Counted from the first letter of the stretch, positions 8,391-16,936 are shown. The stretch: 38,503 bases of DNA from Muribaculaceae bacterium (GCA_016290325.1 JAEETL010000027.1:1-38503); one strand, 5' to 3'. Notes: generated by a model from the sequence alone, not told the origin. Made by a program: numbers and translations.

Positions 8391-8506
8391 AGTGAATAGT
8401 TAAAAGTGAATAGTTAATAGTTGTGTTTCGTTATTGTTTTTTGTACTTTTGCAACCTGTTAACCAGCATAAACTAACTATTAACTGAAAACTCTTAACTG
8501 TTAACT
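8391..8506. repeat. Direct and inverted repeats in the amylase/aldolase divergent region
   Basis: AGTGAATAGTTA occurs at 8391-8402 and again at 8405-8416. In addition, 8399-8422 and 8475-8498 are inverted copies of each other (24 bases, 5 mismatches), and TTAACTGTTAACT follows. The inverted arms bracket the aldolase promoter. The unit resembles other TAAC-rich intergenic repeats in the window. Confidence 0.7.
8421..8451 (+). promoter_or_regulatory. Promoter for the threonine aldolase gene
   Basis: TTG at 8421-8423, a 20-base spacer, and TACTTTTG at 8444-8451 fit the Bacteroidetes -33/-7 pattern. It lies about 60 bases before the ATG at 8513. Confidence 0.65.
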
Positions 8507-8512
8507 AAAACG

Positions 8513-9547
8513 ATGATTTCTTTTGAGAGCGATTATAATAACGGATGCCACCCTGCCATCCTCCAGCGACTGAATGATACCAACGACGTGCGCGCCACGG
8601 GTTATGGACTGGACGATTTTTGCAATGCTGCCCGTAACAAGGTGCGCGCGGCCTGTGAGATGCCTGATGCCGACGTGTATTTCCTCGTTGGTGGTACCCA
8701 GACCAACGCTACCGTAATCGATGCGCTGTTGCGCGGCTACCAGGGCGTACTGTCCGTCGAAAGCGGGCATATCAACGTCCATGAGTCAGGCGCTATCGAG
8801 TTCGGCGGCCACAAGGTGTTGGCTTTGCCCACTCACGATGGCAAGATGGATGCTGGCGAATTGCGTCAGTGGCTCGAGTCGTTCTATGCCGACATCGCCT
8901 ATGAGCACATGGTGTTCCCTGGCATGGTGTACATCACTTTTGCCACCGAGATGGGCACTATCTACACCCGTGCCGAACTCGAGACCATCTACGGTATATG
9001 CCGCCAATATGAACTCCCCTTGTTTATCGATGGGGCTCGATTAGGCTATGGCCTGATGGCCGAGGGATGTGACATCACATTGCCTGAGCTGGCTCGCCTG
9101 TGCGATGTGTTCTACTTGGGTGGTACCAAGTGCGGAGCATTGTGTGGCGAGGCGGTCGTGTTCTCGGGAATGAAGGCACCCGCCCAATTCTTCACCACAG
9201 TCAAGCAGCACGGGGCATTGTTGGCCAAGGGCCGCCTCTTGGGCATCCAGTTCGACACGTTGATGACTGACGGATTGTACTTCAAGATTGCCCGCCATGC
9301 CGTGGAGCAGGCGATGCGCTTGCGTGACGCGTTTGTCGCCAAGGGCTATAAGATGTATTCCAATTCACCCACCAACCAGCAATTTGTCCTGCTGGATAAG
9401 GCCACCATTGAGCGTTTGGAGAAGGACTTCGTCTTTGAGCAGTGGTTCCCCGTTGGCGACCTGATGAATTGTCGCTTCGTCACCAGCTGGGCCACCGCCC
9501 CTGACGACGTCACCGCCCTCATCGCCGCTATACCTTGCAAACAATAA
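8513..9547 (+). CDS. ltaE: Low-specificity L-threonine aldolase (PLP, beta-eliminating lyase family)
   Basis: A 344-residue PLP enzyme that cleaves L-threonine or allo-threonine to glycine and acetaldehyde. What is seen: the N-terminal FESDYNNGCHPAIL, VGGTQTNATVIDALL in the cofactor-binding region, ESGHINVHESGAIE, the substrate/PLP stretch LFIDGARLGYGL with the aspartate that contacts the pyridine nitrogen, and the Schiff-base lysine K206 in YLGGTKCGA. The length matches the family. It has its own promoter, and the secreted C10 protease gene follows after 32 bases, so the two may share a transcript although no functional link is evident. A related beta-eliminating lyase with another substrate cannot be fully excluded. 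Confidence 0.88.
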   Translation: MISFESDYNNGCHPAILQRLNDTNDVRATGYGLDDFCNAARNKVRAACEMPDADVYFLVGGTQTNATVIDALLRGYQGVLSVESGHINVHESGAIEFGGHKVLALPTHDGKMDAGELRQWLESFYADIAYEHMVFPGMVYITFATEMGTIYTRAELETIYGICRQYELPLFIDGARLGYGLMAEGCDITLPELARLCDVFYLGGTKCGALCGEAVVFSGMKAPAQFFTTVKQHGALLAKGRLLGIQFDTLMTDGLYFKIARHAVEQAMRLRDAFVAKGYKMYSNSPTNQQFVLLDKATIERLEKDFVFEQWFPVGDLMNCRFVTSWATAPDDVTALIAAIPCKQ

Positions 9548-9560
9548 AACTAACAAACCC

Positions 9561-9575
9561 ATATATATATATATA
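9561..9575 (+). repeat. AT dinucleotide tract before the C10 protease start
   Basis: Seven and a half AT units run from 9561 to 9575 and end four bases before the ATG at 9580. The tract fills half of the 32-base gap after the aldolase gene. Slippage here would change the spacing in front of the start codon. Confidence 0.9.
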
Positions 9576-9579
9576 AAAC

Positions 9580-11574
9580 ATGTTTTCAAATTTTAGAGTG
9601 CAGCCATTGCTGTTTATTGTGGCAGCTATGGCCGTTGGCAGAGCGCTGTCCATTCAGGCCGCAACGATTAAGGCCGATGATGCAAGAGCCATCGCCACCG
9701 ATTTTTTGACACAGAATCAGTCCGGAAAGCGGTCAAACAATTCACAAGTCGATCTCTCCTTGACCTTCACCCGCAATGCCGATACTAAACAAAACACTCC
9801 CCTCTATTATGTCTTTACAGACAATAACAACGGCGGCTGGGTCGTCGTGTCGGCCGACAACGACGCGATTCCTGTGCTGGGATACAGCGAGAACGGCTAT
9901 TTTGATATTGATGCCATGCCTTGCAACATGCGTGCATGGCTCGACGGCTATTGCTCACAGATTGAATACTTGCAATCTCATCCCGATGCCAAGGGCAACA
10001 TGAGAGCTCCTCATCGCGATTCGTCATTGAGCGATATTCTTCCTATGCTCTCGACCGCATGGGATCAGACACAGCCATTCAATGGCCAGTGTCCAAAAGT
10101 GGGCTATTATCCGACCTACACGGGATGTGTGGCAACTGCGATGGCCCAAGTGATGTACTATCATCGCTATCCGTCAGGGCAATGCCTCGGTATTCCGGCT
10201 TACACCACCAAGCGGGGTATCGATTTACCGGAACTGCCCCCAGTGGCTTTTGATTGGGACAAGATGCTCCCTAACTATTATAGTTACACGACCGAACAGG
10301 CTACAGCTGTGGCTCAACTGATGAGGTATTGCGGTCAGTCGGTCGAGATGGACTATGGTACCCAGGTGAGCAACGCTGTTTTCCAGACCGTCGCTTTCGC
10401 CATGAATTATTATTTCGGGTACAGCAACCAAGCGATGACATGGATGCGCGACTCGTCTAATGATGCCGATTGGGACCAGATGATGTATGATGAACTGGCC
10501 GAGGGACGACCTGTCATCTATATGGGTAGCGACGACTCCAACGGTGGCCATGCGTTTGTTCTAGATGGCTATCGTAACGGCATGTTCCATATCAATTGGG
10601 GCTGGGGCGGAAACCATGATAGCTATTGGCAGCTGTCGGCCTTGACGCCCAACGGGAATAATTATTCTACACGCCAGTATGCGGTATTGGGATTGGCTCG
10701 TGATTACGCCGACGTGAATGGCGACGACCAAATCACTATTGCAGATGTCACCAGGTTGATAGACCTGTTGTTGTCGGGAAAGATTACCGGACGCATAGGT
10801 GACGCGAACAACGACCACGAGACGACCATCGCTGACGTCACCTACTTGATTGACATGCTGTTGAATGGCTCCGGACCAGTCGCGACCGACGGAGAATCAT
10901 TTACCGTTAATGGTGTGACCTTCACGATGGTCAAGGTTGACGGTGGATCATTTGACATGGGAGGCACTGATGATCAAGCCATTGCTAATGAGTTCCCTGT
11001 GCATCGTGTCACCCTAACGACTTATTATATCGGCCAGACCGAAGTGACTCAAGCGCTCTGGAAAGCCGTTATGGGCACTAACCCAAGCAGCGTGAAGGGC
11101 GTTGAGCTGCCTGTGGGTGGCGTGAGCTGGAATGACTGTCAGAATTTTATCACAAAGTTAAACGCCATGACAGGTCGTTCGTTCCGCTTGCCCACCGAAG
11201 CCGAATGGGAATTCGCTGCACGCGGCGGAAATAAGAGCAGTGGCTACGTCTATGCCGGCAGTGATGATATTGATAAGGTAGGCTGGTACTATGATAACGC
11301 ATGCTATTCCTATGGACGTCGGGTTGCCCAGCAGCGACCTAACGAGTTGGGACTCTATGACATGTGTGGCAACAGTTATGAGTGGTGTGCTGACTTTTAT
11401 GACGATTATCCGTCAGGGCCTCAAACAAATCCTCAGGGACCTGCCACAGGCACTGATAGGGTGATTCGCAGCGGTAGCTGGTACACCCCGGCCAACGACT
11501 GCCGCAACTCATCACGTGACTTTGGCGCCCCTGGTGATGCCTTTGTCCACTTTGGCTTGCGCCTGGCCTTGTGA
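9580..11574 (+). CDS. Secreted C10 (streptopain-like) protease fused to dockerin-like repeats and an FGE/sulfatase-modifying-type domain
   Basis: 664 residues in four parts. A signal peptide (about 1-28) is followed by a Spi-type propeptide (about 30-130, with WVVVSADNDAIPVLGYS). The C10 peptidase (about 150-375) has the catalytic cysteine C183 in YTGCVATAMAQVMYYHRYP and the histidine H324 in GGHAFVLDGY, then HINWGWGG. Two dockerin-like repeats (about 378-430) read DVNGDDQITIADVTRLID and DANNDHETTIADVTYLID. A C-terminal FGE-sulfatase-type domain (about 443-664) has GGSFDMGGTD, PVGGVSWNDC, FRLPTEAEWEFAARGG, LGLYDMCGNSYEWC and IRSGSWYTPANDC. The last domain has no recognisable catalytic cysteine pair, so it is probably a fold used for binding. 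Start and frame are clear; the fusion is unusual. The function is secreted proteolysis; the role of the C-terminal domain is unknown. Confidence 0.85.
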   Translation: MFSNFRVQPLLFIVAAMAVGRALSIQAATIKADDARAIATDFLTQNQSGKRSNNSQVDLSLTFTRNADTKQNTPLYYVFTDNNNGGWVVVSADNDAIPVLGYSENGYFDIDAMPCNMRAWLDGYCSQIEYLQSHPDAKGNMRAPHRDSSLSDILPMLSTAWDQTQPFNGQCPKVGYYPTYTGCVATAMAQVMYYHRYPSGQCLGIPAYTTKRGIDLPELPPVAFDWDKMLPNYYSYTTEQATAVAQLMRYCGQSVEMDYGTQVSNAVFQTVAFAMNYYFGYSNQAMTWMRDSSNDADWDQMMYDELAEGRPVIYMGSDDSNGGHAFVLDGYRNGMFHINWGWGGNHDSYWQLSALTPNGNNYSTRQYAVLGLARDYADVNGDDQITIADVTRLIDLLLSGKITGRIGDANNDHETTIADVTYLIDMLLNGSGPVATDGESFTVNGVTFTMVKVDGGSFDMGGTDDQAIANEFPVHRVTLTTYYIGQTEVTQALWKAVMGTNPSSVKGVELPVGGVSWNDCQNFITKLNAMTGRSFRLPTEAEWEFAARGGNKSSGYVYAGSDDIDKVGWYYDNACYSYGRRVAQQRPNELGLYDMCGNSYEWCADFYDDYPSGPQTNPQGPATGTDRVIRSGSWYTPANDCRNSSRDFGAPGDAFVHFGLRLAL

Positions 11575-11649
11575 TTGAGTCTGGTGCCGTTTTTTAGGGA
11601 TAAACGACGGGATTTGCCGTGATTTGTGCGCCATGTCAATACTTTTTTG

Positions 11650-11657
11650 TAATTTTG
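11650..11657 (+). promoter_or_regulatory. tsaB: Promoter -7 box for tsaB
   Basis: TAATTTTG lies 22 bases before the tsaB ATG. A TTTG at 11623-11626 is a possible -33 element, with a rather long spacer of 23 bases. Confidence 0.5.
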
Positions 11658-11679
11658 CGCGTTTTTTAGGTATTATATA

Positions 11680-12384
11680 ATGGCGACAATCTTGAGCATA
11701 GAGACATCGACCGATGTGTGTTCGGTGGCACTGACCAGCGAGGGACAGGTGTTGGACCATAGCGAGAACTATGAGGGCCAGACCCATGCCACATTGCTGA
11801 GCCAGTATGTGCAGCAGGCATTGCAATATGCCCGCACGCGCGAGGTATCTATCGATGCCATTGCTGTGAGCATCGGTCCGGGTTCATATACGGGCCTGCG
11901 CATCGGCTTGAGCGAAGCTAAGGGGCTCGCTTTTGGCTTGTCTGTGCCGCTCATCGGTGTGAACACCTTGCAACTGCTTGCCGTGAGCGCGATGTTTAAT
12001 CATTTTATCGACGAGGAGCGGTTGCTCTATGTCCCGATGATTGATGCGCGACGCATGGAGGTCTATACAGCAGCCTACACGCCCGCTCTTGAGGCACTAG
12101 TGGAACCACAGGCGATGATTCTCGATGAAAACTCATTTGAGAACCTGCTTGACGAGGGTTACACCCTTGTGGCGATAGGTAACGGCAGCGATAAGGCCCG
12201 TGAGGTGCTCAAGCATGAACACATGCGCTTCATCGCTGGCGTCAAGCCTGTTGCGCTCGAGATGATGGCACTGGCCGAGAAAGCCTTCCGTGAACAGCAG
12301 TTCATCGACGTGGCCTATAGTACTCCCCTCTATCTCAAAGAGTTCCAGGCCACGAAGCCTAAGAATCCTATACTCAACCTATAG
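11680..12384 (+). CDS. tsaB: tRNA threonylcarbamoyladenosine biosynthesis protein TsaB
   Basis: A 234-residue actin-like (ASKHA-fold) protein that partners TsaD in making the t6A modification at position 37 of ANN-decoding tRNAs. Visible marks are the N-terminal ILSIETSTDVCSVAL, the HATLLSQYV stretch, IAVSIGPGSYTGLRIGLSEA (the family signature) and the LLYVPMIDARRMEVYTA segment. Length is normal. It starts at ATG 11680 after a likely promoter. DUF4290, rimM, an OmpA-like gene and proS follow on the same strand with short gaps, although DUF4290 may also have its own promoter. Confidence 0.93.
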   Translation: MATILSIETSTDVCSVALTSEGQVLDHSENYEGQTHATLLSQYVQQALQYARTREVSIDAIAVSIGPGSYTGLRIGLSEAKGLAFGLSVPLIGVNTLQLLAVSAMFNHFIDEERLLYVPMIDARRMEVYTAAYTPALEALVEPQAMILDENSFENLLDEGYTLVAIGNGSDKAREVLKHEHMRFIAGVKPVALEMMALAEKAFREQQFIDVAYSTPLYLKEFQATKPKNPILNL

Positions 12385-12424
12385 GGAAAGCGAAAAAGGA
12401 TTTTCGCAGTTGAAAAAAAAGTAG

Positions 12425-12432
12425 TATTTTTG
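12425..12432 (+). promoter_or_regulatory. Promoter -7 box next to the DUF4290 start codon
   Basis: TATTTTTG matches TAnnTTTG and ends six bases before ATG 12439. If used, the message would have almost no leader. No clear -33 element was found, so chance in an AT-rich gap is possible. Confidence 0.4.
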
Positions 12433-12438
12433 CAAATT

Positions 12439-13035
12439 ATGTTGACATATAATTCACAACTCAAGACACTGGTGCTGCCCGAGTATGGCCGCAATATCCA
12501 GCAGATGGTGGATCACTGTCTGACCATTGAGGATCGCGATGAGCGCACTCATTGCGCTTATACCATTGTGCAGAACATGGCGAACATGTTCCCCCAATTA
12601 CGTGCTGAGACCGATTACCAGCACAAACTGTGGGACCACCTCATGATCATGAGCGGATTCCAGCTCGATGTGGACTTCCCCTTTGATGACATCATCAAGG
12701 AGGAAAACCTGGAGACAAAGCCTGACCCCATCCGTTATGAGCTGGAGCCCATTATTTACCGTCATTACGGTAAGAACATCGAGCGCATGATTGAGCGTGC
12801 TGCCGAGTACCCTGAGGGTGAGGAGCGTGACGCGCTGGTGATGCTGCTCGCTAACCACATGAAGAAGCTCATCTACCAAATCAATAACGAGGATGTGGAA
12901 GATGCTAAAATCTTCAAGGACCTGGAGCGTTACAGCCATGGTGCGATTCGTCTTGATCCTGAGACCCATCGCCTGCACGAGTACCAGATTGTAAAGCCCG
13001 CCCAACCAGCTGGCAAAAAGAAGAAAAAGAAATAA
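12439..13035 (+). CDS. DUF4290 family protein
   Basis: A protein of about 198 residues restricted, as far as known, to Bacteroidetes and of unknown function. The chosen start is ATG 12439 (MLTYNSQLKTLVLPEYGRNI), which matches how this family begins; the frame runs three codons further to a TTG inside the promoter-like box. The sequence is helical and charged, with repeated H/E/R-rich stretches such as QMVDHCLTIEDRDERTHCAY and YRHYGKNIERMIERAAEYPEG, and it ends in a lysine-rich tail (PAGKKKKKK). No signal peptide or membrane segment is present, so it is cytoplasmic. Position between tsaB and rimM hints at a housekeeping, perhaps RNA-related, role; that is only an inference. Confidence 0.85.
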   Translation: MLTYNSQLKTLVLPEYGRNIQQMVDHCLTIEDRDERTHCAYTIVQNMANMFPQLRAETDYQHKLWDHLMIMSGFQLDVDFPFDDIIKEENLETKPDPIRYELEPIIYRHYGKNIERMIERAAEYPEGEERDALVMLLANHMKKLIYQINNEDVEDAKIFKDLERYSHGAIRLDPETHRLHEYQIVKPAQPAGKKKKKK

Positions 13036-13044
13036 CAGGCAATA

Positions 13045-13581
13045 ATGATCACACGCGACGAACTCATAGCTATCGGGCATTACAACAAGCCACATGGCGT
13101 TGCTGGCGAAATCTCGGCAACACTCGATGTGGAGTGGGATCTGTTGCGTGAGTTGTCGTGTCTAGTAAGTGACATTGACGGTATTTATGTGCCCTTCTTT
13201 GTCAATGCTGTTCGTCCTAAGAGTGGCGACACTGTGTTGCTTACCATCGATGGAGTAGGGAACGAGAAAGATGTGGCGCGTTTGGTGAATCGTGACATCT
13301 ATGCCCTCAAGCGTGAATACCGCCAGGAAAGCATCGATGCCGATGCCGACGGTTATCCGTTGGACTTCTTCATTGGCTTCGAACTGCGTGACAGCGACGG
13401 CAGCAGGGTAGGAGAGATCACCGATGTGGACGAGCAAACCGAGAATGCCATTTTCATCATTGACCGTGATGGGACTGACCTGATGGTGCCCGCTACCGAT
13501 GACTTGATTGTAGAATTTGATGTTGATAACAAAGTGATGGTCATGGATCTGCCCGAAGGGCTCCTTGACCTGAATGGATAA
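13045..13581 (+). CDS. rimM: 16S rRNA processing protein RimM
   Basis: A 178-residue ribosome maturation factor that binds ribosomal protein uS19 and helps assemble the 30S head. The N-terminal RimM domain shows IAIGHYNKPHGVAGEISATL, and the C-terminal PRC-barrel is seen in DFFIGFELRDSDGSRVGEI and DLMVPATDDLIVEFD. Length is typical. It begins 9 bases after the DUF4290 stop and ends 5 bases before the OmpA-like gene, so all three are very likely cotranscribed. In many bacteria rimM sits with rpsP and trmD; here neither is present. Confidence 0.92.
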   Translation: MITRDELIAIGHYNKPHGVAGEISATLDVEWDLLRELSCLVSDIDGIYVPFFVNAVRPKSGDTVLLTIDGVGNEKDVARLVNRDIYALKREYRQESIDADADGYPLDFFIGFELRDSDGSRVGEITDVDEQTENAIFIIDRDGTDLMVPATDDLIVEFDVDNKVMVMDLPEGLLDLNG

Positions 13582-13586
13582 AATAA

Positions 13587-14264
13587 ATGAGCATGCAACG
13601 ACCTGTATCACATATCATCATGGCTTTGATGACAGTTTTGTTTATCATGTGCCCCGCGTCATCCTTTGCAAGGGACGACGATGAAGACATTTACGAACTG
13701 TCTCTTGACGAGAATTTGGCAACCCCCGAGATCAAGAATGACAAGCAGGCCGACAGGATTCAGGAGTTCCAGTATGATATGGCCATTGCCTTCAAGAAGT
13801 CAAACTATGCGGTCGAGGTGATGCGTGACGACGAGGTCATTGTGATCACCATCCCCGCCAGCCAGTTGTTTGACCCCAACGACACTGTTGTGAACAAGGT
13901 GGGTGAGGCACTGCTCAAGCCGTTCCTCAGGATGCTCAAGAATCCCGGTTTCTATAAAATGCTGCTAGTGATGCACAGCGACAATACGGGTAGCTCGGTT
14001 TACACCCTTAATCTCACGCGGCAGCGTGTCAATGCCATCTATGACTGGTTTGACGAGAACGGCAGCGTGGACTATGTGGTACCCTATGCACTGGGCGATA
14101 CCGACCCTGTCGTTGACGAGAACAATAACATTGTCGAGAACAACTCGGTCGAGAACCGCAAGCGCAACCGTCGCCTTGAAATCTTCCTCGTTCCTGAGAA
14201 AACGATGCTCCAGCAGGCCAAGAAAGGAACAATCAACATCAGTCACATCGCTAAAGAGAAATAA
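13587..14264 (+). CDS. OmpA-family protein with signal peptide
   Basis: About 225 residues. A signal peptide occupies roughly 1-29 (HIIMALMTVLFIMCPASSFA); ATG 13587 is used, with a second ATG two codons later. After an acidic segment the C-terminal half is an OmpA-type peptidoglycan-binding domain: FDPNDTVVNKVGEALLKPFL, MLLVMHSDNTGSSVYTLNLT, RQRVNAIYDWF and the closing SVENRKRNRRLEIFL, which carries the conserved N-x-x-R-R pattern. The protein most likely sits in the periplasm and contacts peptidoglycan. It has no beta-barrel part and no lipobox. It is packed between rimM and proS. Confidence 0.82.
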   Translation: MSMQRPVSHIIMALMTVLFIMCPASSFARDDDEDIYELSLDENLATPEIKNDKQADRIQEFQYDMAIAFKKSNYAVEVMRDDEVIVITIPASQLFDPNDTVVNKVGEALLKPFLRMLKNPGFYKMLLVMHSDNTGSSVYTLNLTRQRVNAIYDWFDENGSVDYVVPYALGDTDPVVDENNNIVENNSVENRKRNRRLEIFLVPEKTMLQQAKKGTINISHIAKEK

Positions 14265-14289
14265 CAATACATAAAAATATAATATCATA

Positions 14290-15771
14290 ATGGCAAAAGA
14301 ATTAAAGGATTTAACTAAGAGAGCCGACAATTACTCTCAATGGTATAACGAACTAGTGGTAAAGGCCGACCTTGCTGAGCAATCGGCTGTGCGCGGTTGT
14401 ATGGTCATTAAGCCTTACGGCTACGCCATTTGGGAAAAGATGCAGCGCCAGTTGGACGATATGTTTAAGGCTACGGGCGTGCAAAACGCTTATTTCCCCC
14501 TGCTTATCCCCAAGTCGTTCCTCAGCCGTGAGGCCGATCATGTGGAGGGCTTCGCTAAGGAGTGCGCTGTGGTAACTCATTACCGTTTGATGAATGATCC
14601 TAACGGCAAGGGCGTTGTCGTGGATCCGTCAGCTCGACTGGAGGAGGAACTGGTTATCCGTCCCACCAGCGAGACCATCATCTGGAACACCTACCGCAAC
14701 TGGATCAACAGCTATCGTGACCTGCCGTTGCTCATCAACCAGTGGGCCAATGTCTTCCGTTGGGAGATGCGCACCCGCTTGTTCCTGCGCACTGCCGAGT
14801 TCCTGTGGCAAGAAGGACACACCGCCCATGCCACCAAGGAAGAGGCCGAGGCTAAGGCCATCGAGATGCTTAACGTCTATGCCGACTTTGCCGAGAAATA
14901 CATGGCATTGCCCGTCGTTAAGGGCGTGAAGACTGCCAACGAGCGCTTCGCCGGTGCGCTTGAGACTTACACCATCGAGGCGATGATGCAGGACGGTAAG
15001 GCCCTCCAGTCGGGAACGAGCCACTTCTTGGGCCAGAACTTCGCCAAGGCATTTGACGTGAAGTTCATCGACAAGGAGAACAAGCTGCAGGACGTGTGGG
15101 CCACCTCTTGGGGCGTTTCAACCCGCCTGATGGGTGCGTTAATCATGACCCACAGCGACGACAACGGACTCGTGCTGCCCCCGCACCTGGCTCCCATCCA
15201 GGTAGTTATTGTGCCCGTTTATAAGACCAACGACCAGCTTGAGGAGGTGAACAAGGTTGTCGAGCCCATCGTCAACAACCTGCGCACCATGGGTATATCG
15301 GTTAAGTATGACAATGCCGATAACAAGCGTCCCGGTTTCAAGTTCGCTGACTATGAGTTGAAGGGTGTGCCCGTGCGTCTCGTGCTGGGTGCCCGTGACA
15401 TCGAGGCTGGTACAGTTGAGGTCATGCGTCGCGACACGCTCGAGAAGTCCAGTGAGCAGCTTGCCGGTATCGAGAACCGCGTGAAGGATCTGCTTGAGGA
15501 AATCCAGCAGAACATCTTTAACAAGGCCCTGCGCCAGCGCGAGGAGATGACCCGCAAGGTCGACACTTGGGAAGAGTTCAAGGAGCAGATCGAGAAGGGT
15601 GGTTTCATCCTGGCTCACTGGGACGGCACTACCGAGACCGAGGAGAAGATCAAGGAAGAGACCAAGGCAACCATCCGCTGCATCCCCTTGGATGCCGTCG
15701 AGGAAGAGGGCAAGTGCATTTACACTGGTAAGCCCAGCCATCGCCGCGTCATCTTTGCACGCAATTATTAA
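14290..15771 (+). CDS. proS: Prolyl-tRNA synthetase, archaeal/eukaryotic type
   Basis: A 493-residue class II synthetase that charges tRNA-Pro. It is the short archaeal/eukaryotic-like form, without the insertion domain of the E. coli type. Visible class II motifs: motif 1 around [20 protein letters not shown]; motif 2 around [20 protein letters not shown] with EGHTAHAT; motif 3 near [20 protein letters not shown]. The anticodon-binding domain follows ([13 protein letters not shown] stretch at [14 protein letters not shown]), and the C-terminal zinc-type domain ends in RRVIFARNY. Start is ATG 14290, 25 bases after the OmpA-like gene. A strong terminator lies 50 bases downstream and closes the tsaB-proS run. 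Confidence 0.95.
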   Translation: MAKELKDLTKRADNYSQWYNELVVKADLAEQSAVRGCMVIKPYGYAIWEKMQRQLDDMFKATGVQNAYFPLLIPKSFLSREADHVEGFAKECAVVTHYRLMNDPNGKGVVVDPSARLEEELVIRPTSETIIWNTYRNWINSYRDLPLLINQWANVFRWEMRTRLFLRTAEFLWQEGHTAHATKEEAEAKAIEMLNVYADFAEKYMALPVVKGVKTANERFAGALETYTIEAMMQDGKALQSGTSHFLGQNFAKAFDVKFIDKENKLQDVWATSWGVSTRLMGALIMTHSDDNGLVLPPHLAPIQVVIVPVYKTNDQLEEVNKVVEPIVNNLRTMGISVKYDNADNKRPGFKFADYELKGVPVRLVLGARDIEAGTVEVMRRDTLEKSSEQLAGIENRVKDLLEEIQQNIFNKALRQREEMTRKVDTWEEFKEQIEKGGFILAHWDGTTETEEKIKEETKATIRCIPLDAVEEEGKCIYTGKPSHRRVIFARNY

Positions 15772-15820
15772 GAGAATGTTGTAGTAGATGCCTTCAGGAG
15801 AAGGTTTCTAATAGATAGTG

Positions 15821-15859
15821 GGTTACGGCAGTCGTGAGATTTCCGTAACCTGTTTTTTA
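15821..15859 (+). terminator. Terminator after proS
   Basis: GGTTACGG (15821-15828) pairs with CCGTAACC (15843-15850), followed by TGTTTTTT. It is well placed to end the tsaB-proS transcript. Confidence 0.85.
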
Positions 15860-15889
15860 TTGCCCATTGAGAATAAATGACTACCTTTG
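15860..15889 (+). promoter_or_regulatory. Promoter for the YitT family gene
   Basis: TTG at 15860-15862, a 19-base spacer and TACCTTTG at 15882-15889 fit the Bacteroidetes promoter pattern. The ATG at 15928 is about 35 bases from the expected start point. Confidence 0.7.
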
Positions 15890-15927
15890 CAGCCAAATTC
15901 AAAAAATGACCCTATTCAAACACAATT

Positions 15928-16878
15928 ATGATTAAAATTGACAAGAAAACGAAACTCACGCGGGAAATCCTTGCTTACATCCTGCTCACCATCGGTAGCA
16001 TCCTGTTCGCCGTGGGCGATGTGATGTTTGTTAACCCTTATCTGATGGCTCCTGGCGGCACCTATGGTTTGAGTAACGTCCTCAACACCGTGTGGCCTTG
16101 GAAGATCTCGTTATATGCCATCTGCATGGATATCCCTCTGTTGCTTATTGGCACTTGGATTCTTGGACCCAAGTTCGGTATCAAGACCATTGTCTCCACG
16201 ATATTGATTTTTGCTGCCACTTATGTGCTTGAGAGCACGTGGGGATATAATCCCGTGATTCATGACGGTGCCATCAGTCAGATAGAAGGCGCTGGCATGG
16301 TGCAGATTCCCCATGACGGCGGCTGGTTTAAGCCCGACTATTTCCTCAACACCGTGCTGGCGGGTCTCATCTATGGCGTTGCCATCGGTTTGATTTTCCG
16401 TTCGGGCGCTACCAGTGGTGGCTCAGACATCATTTCTATGATTATCCACAAGTACACCAAGATCTCGCTGGGTACCCTGGTTATGATTGTTGACGGTATC
16501 ATCACCTTGAGCACACTTATTGCCTTTGGTGACATTCGTCTTCCCATCTACTCGATCCTTATCATCTTCATCGAGGGCAAGGTCATCAACCTGGTCATCG
16601 ACGGTATGAAGAGCTACAGGACCATGTTTATCATCACCGATAACCCCGAGCCCATCCGCAATTATGTCATCAATGACCTTAAGCGTGGTGGCACCTGCAT
16701 CACTGGCAGTGGTCTCTATAAGGGTAATGAGCGCAAGATGGTCTATGTCACCCTGAACCGCTCTGATATGATTAAGCTGCGCTCAGTGCTTCACCTCATT
16801 GATCCGGGCGCATTCGTCAACATCATGGAGAGTTCCGAGATCCTGGGCCAGGGCTTCCGTGCTCTCCCCGAGGAATAA
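15928..16878 (+). CDS. YitT family membrane protein (DUF161/DUF2179)
   Basis: 316 residues. The N-terminal two thirds hold about five to six membrane segments with the family landmarks GDVMFVNPYLMAPGGTYGLS, YGVAIGLIFRSGATSGGSDI (the repeated G-A-T-x-G-G motif) and IEGKVINLVIDGMKS. The C-terminal cytoplasmic DUF2179 domain reads TMFIITDNPEPIRNYVIND, RGGTCITGSGLYKG and VYVTLNRSDMIKLRSVL. The transported substrate of the family is not known. It is a single-gene unit with its own promoter upstream and a hairpin terminator at 16937-16974 downstream. Confidence 0.88.
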   Translation: MIKIDKKTKLTREILAYILLTIGSILFAVGDVMFVNPYLMAPGGTYGLSNVLNTVWPWKISLYAICMDIPLLLIGTWILGPKFGIKTIVSTILIFAATYVLESTWGYNPVIHDGAISQIEGAGMVQIPHDGGWFKPDYFLNTVLAGLIYGVAIGLIFRSGATSGGSDIISMIIHKYTKISLGTLVMIVDGIITLSTLIAFGDIRLPIYSILIIFIEGKVINLVIDGMKSYRTMFIITDNPEPIRNYVINDLKRGGTCITGSGLYKGNERKMVYVTLNRSDMIKLRSVLHLIDPGAFVNIMESSEILGQGFRALPEE

Positions 16879-16936
16879 CCCTCCATTCAAAACTTCGAAT
16901 TACACAAACCCAACTAACGTTATTTTTTATAACTCT

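Noticed and set aside
7474..8403. 309-codon open frame opposite the amylase gene
   Set aside because: It mirrors the codon phase of the amylase gene, resembles no protein and has no promoter or start context; the amylase has all catalytic motifs.
5621..8506. CRISPR array from the repeated TAAC/CTTTAACC units
   Set aside because: Units are 7-14 bases, irregular and without uniform spacers or cas genes.
11440..11574. Active formylglycine-generating enzyme at the end of the C10 protease
   Set aside because: Only one cysteine (GSWYTPANDC) is present where the catalytic pair would be expected; treated as a non-catalytic fold.
15139..15741. 200-codon open frame opposite proS
   Set aside because: Antisense shadow of a well-supported synthetase gene; no independent evidence.
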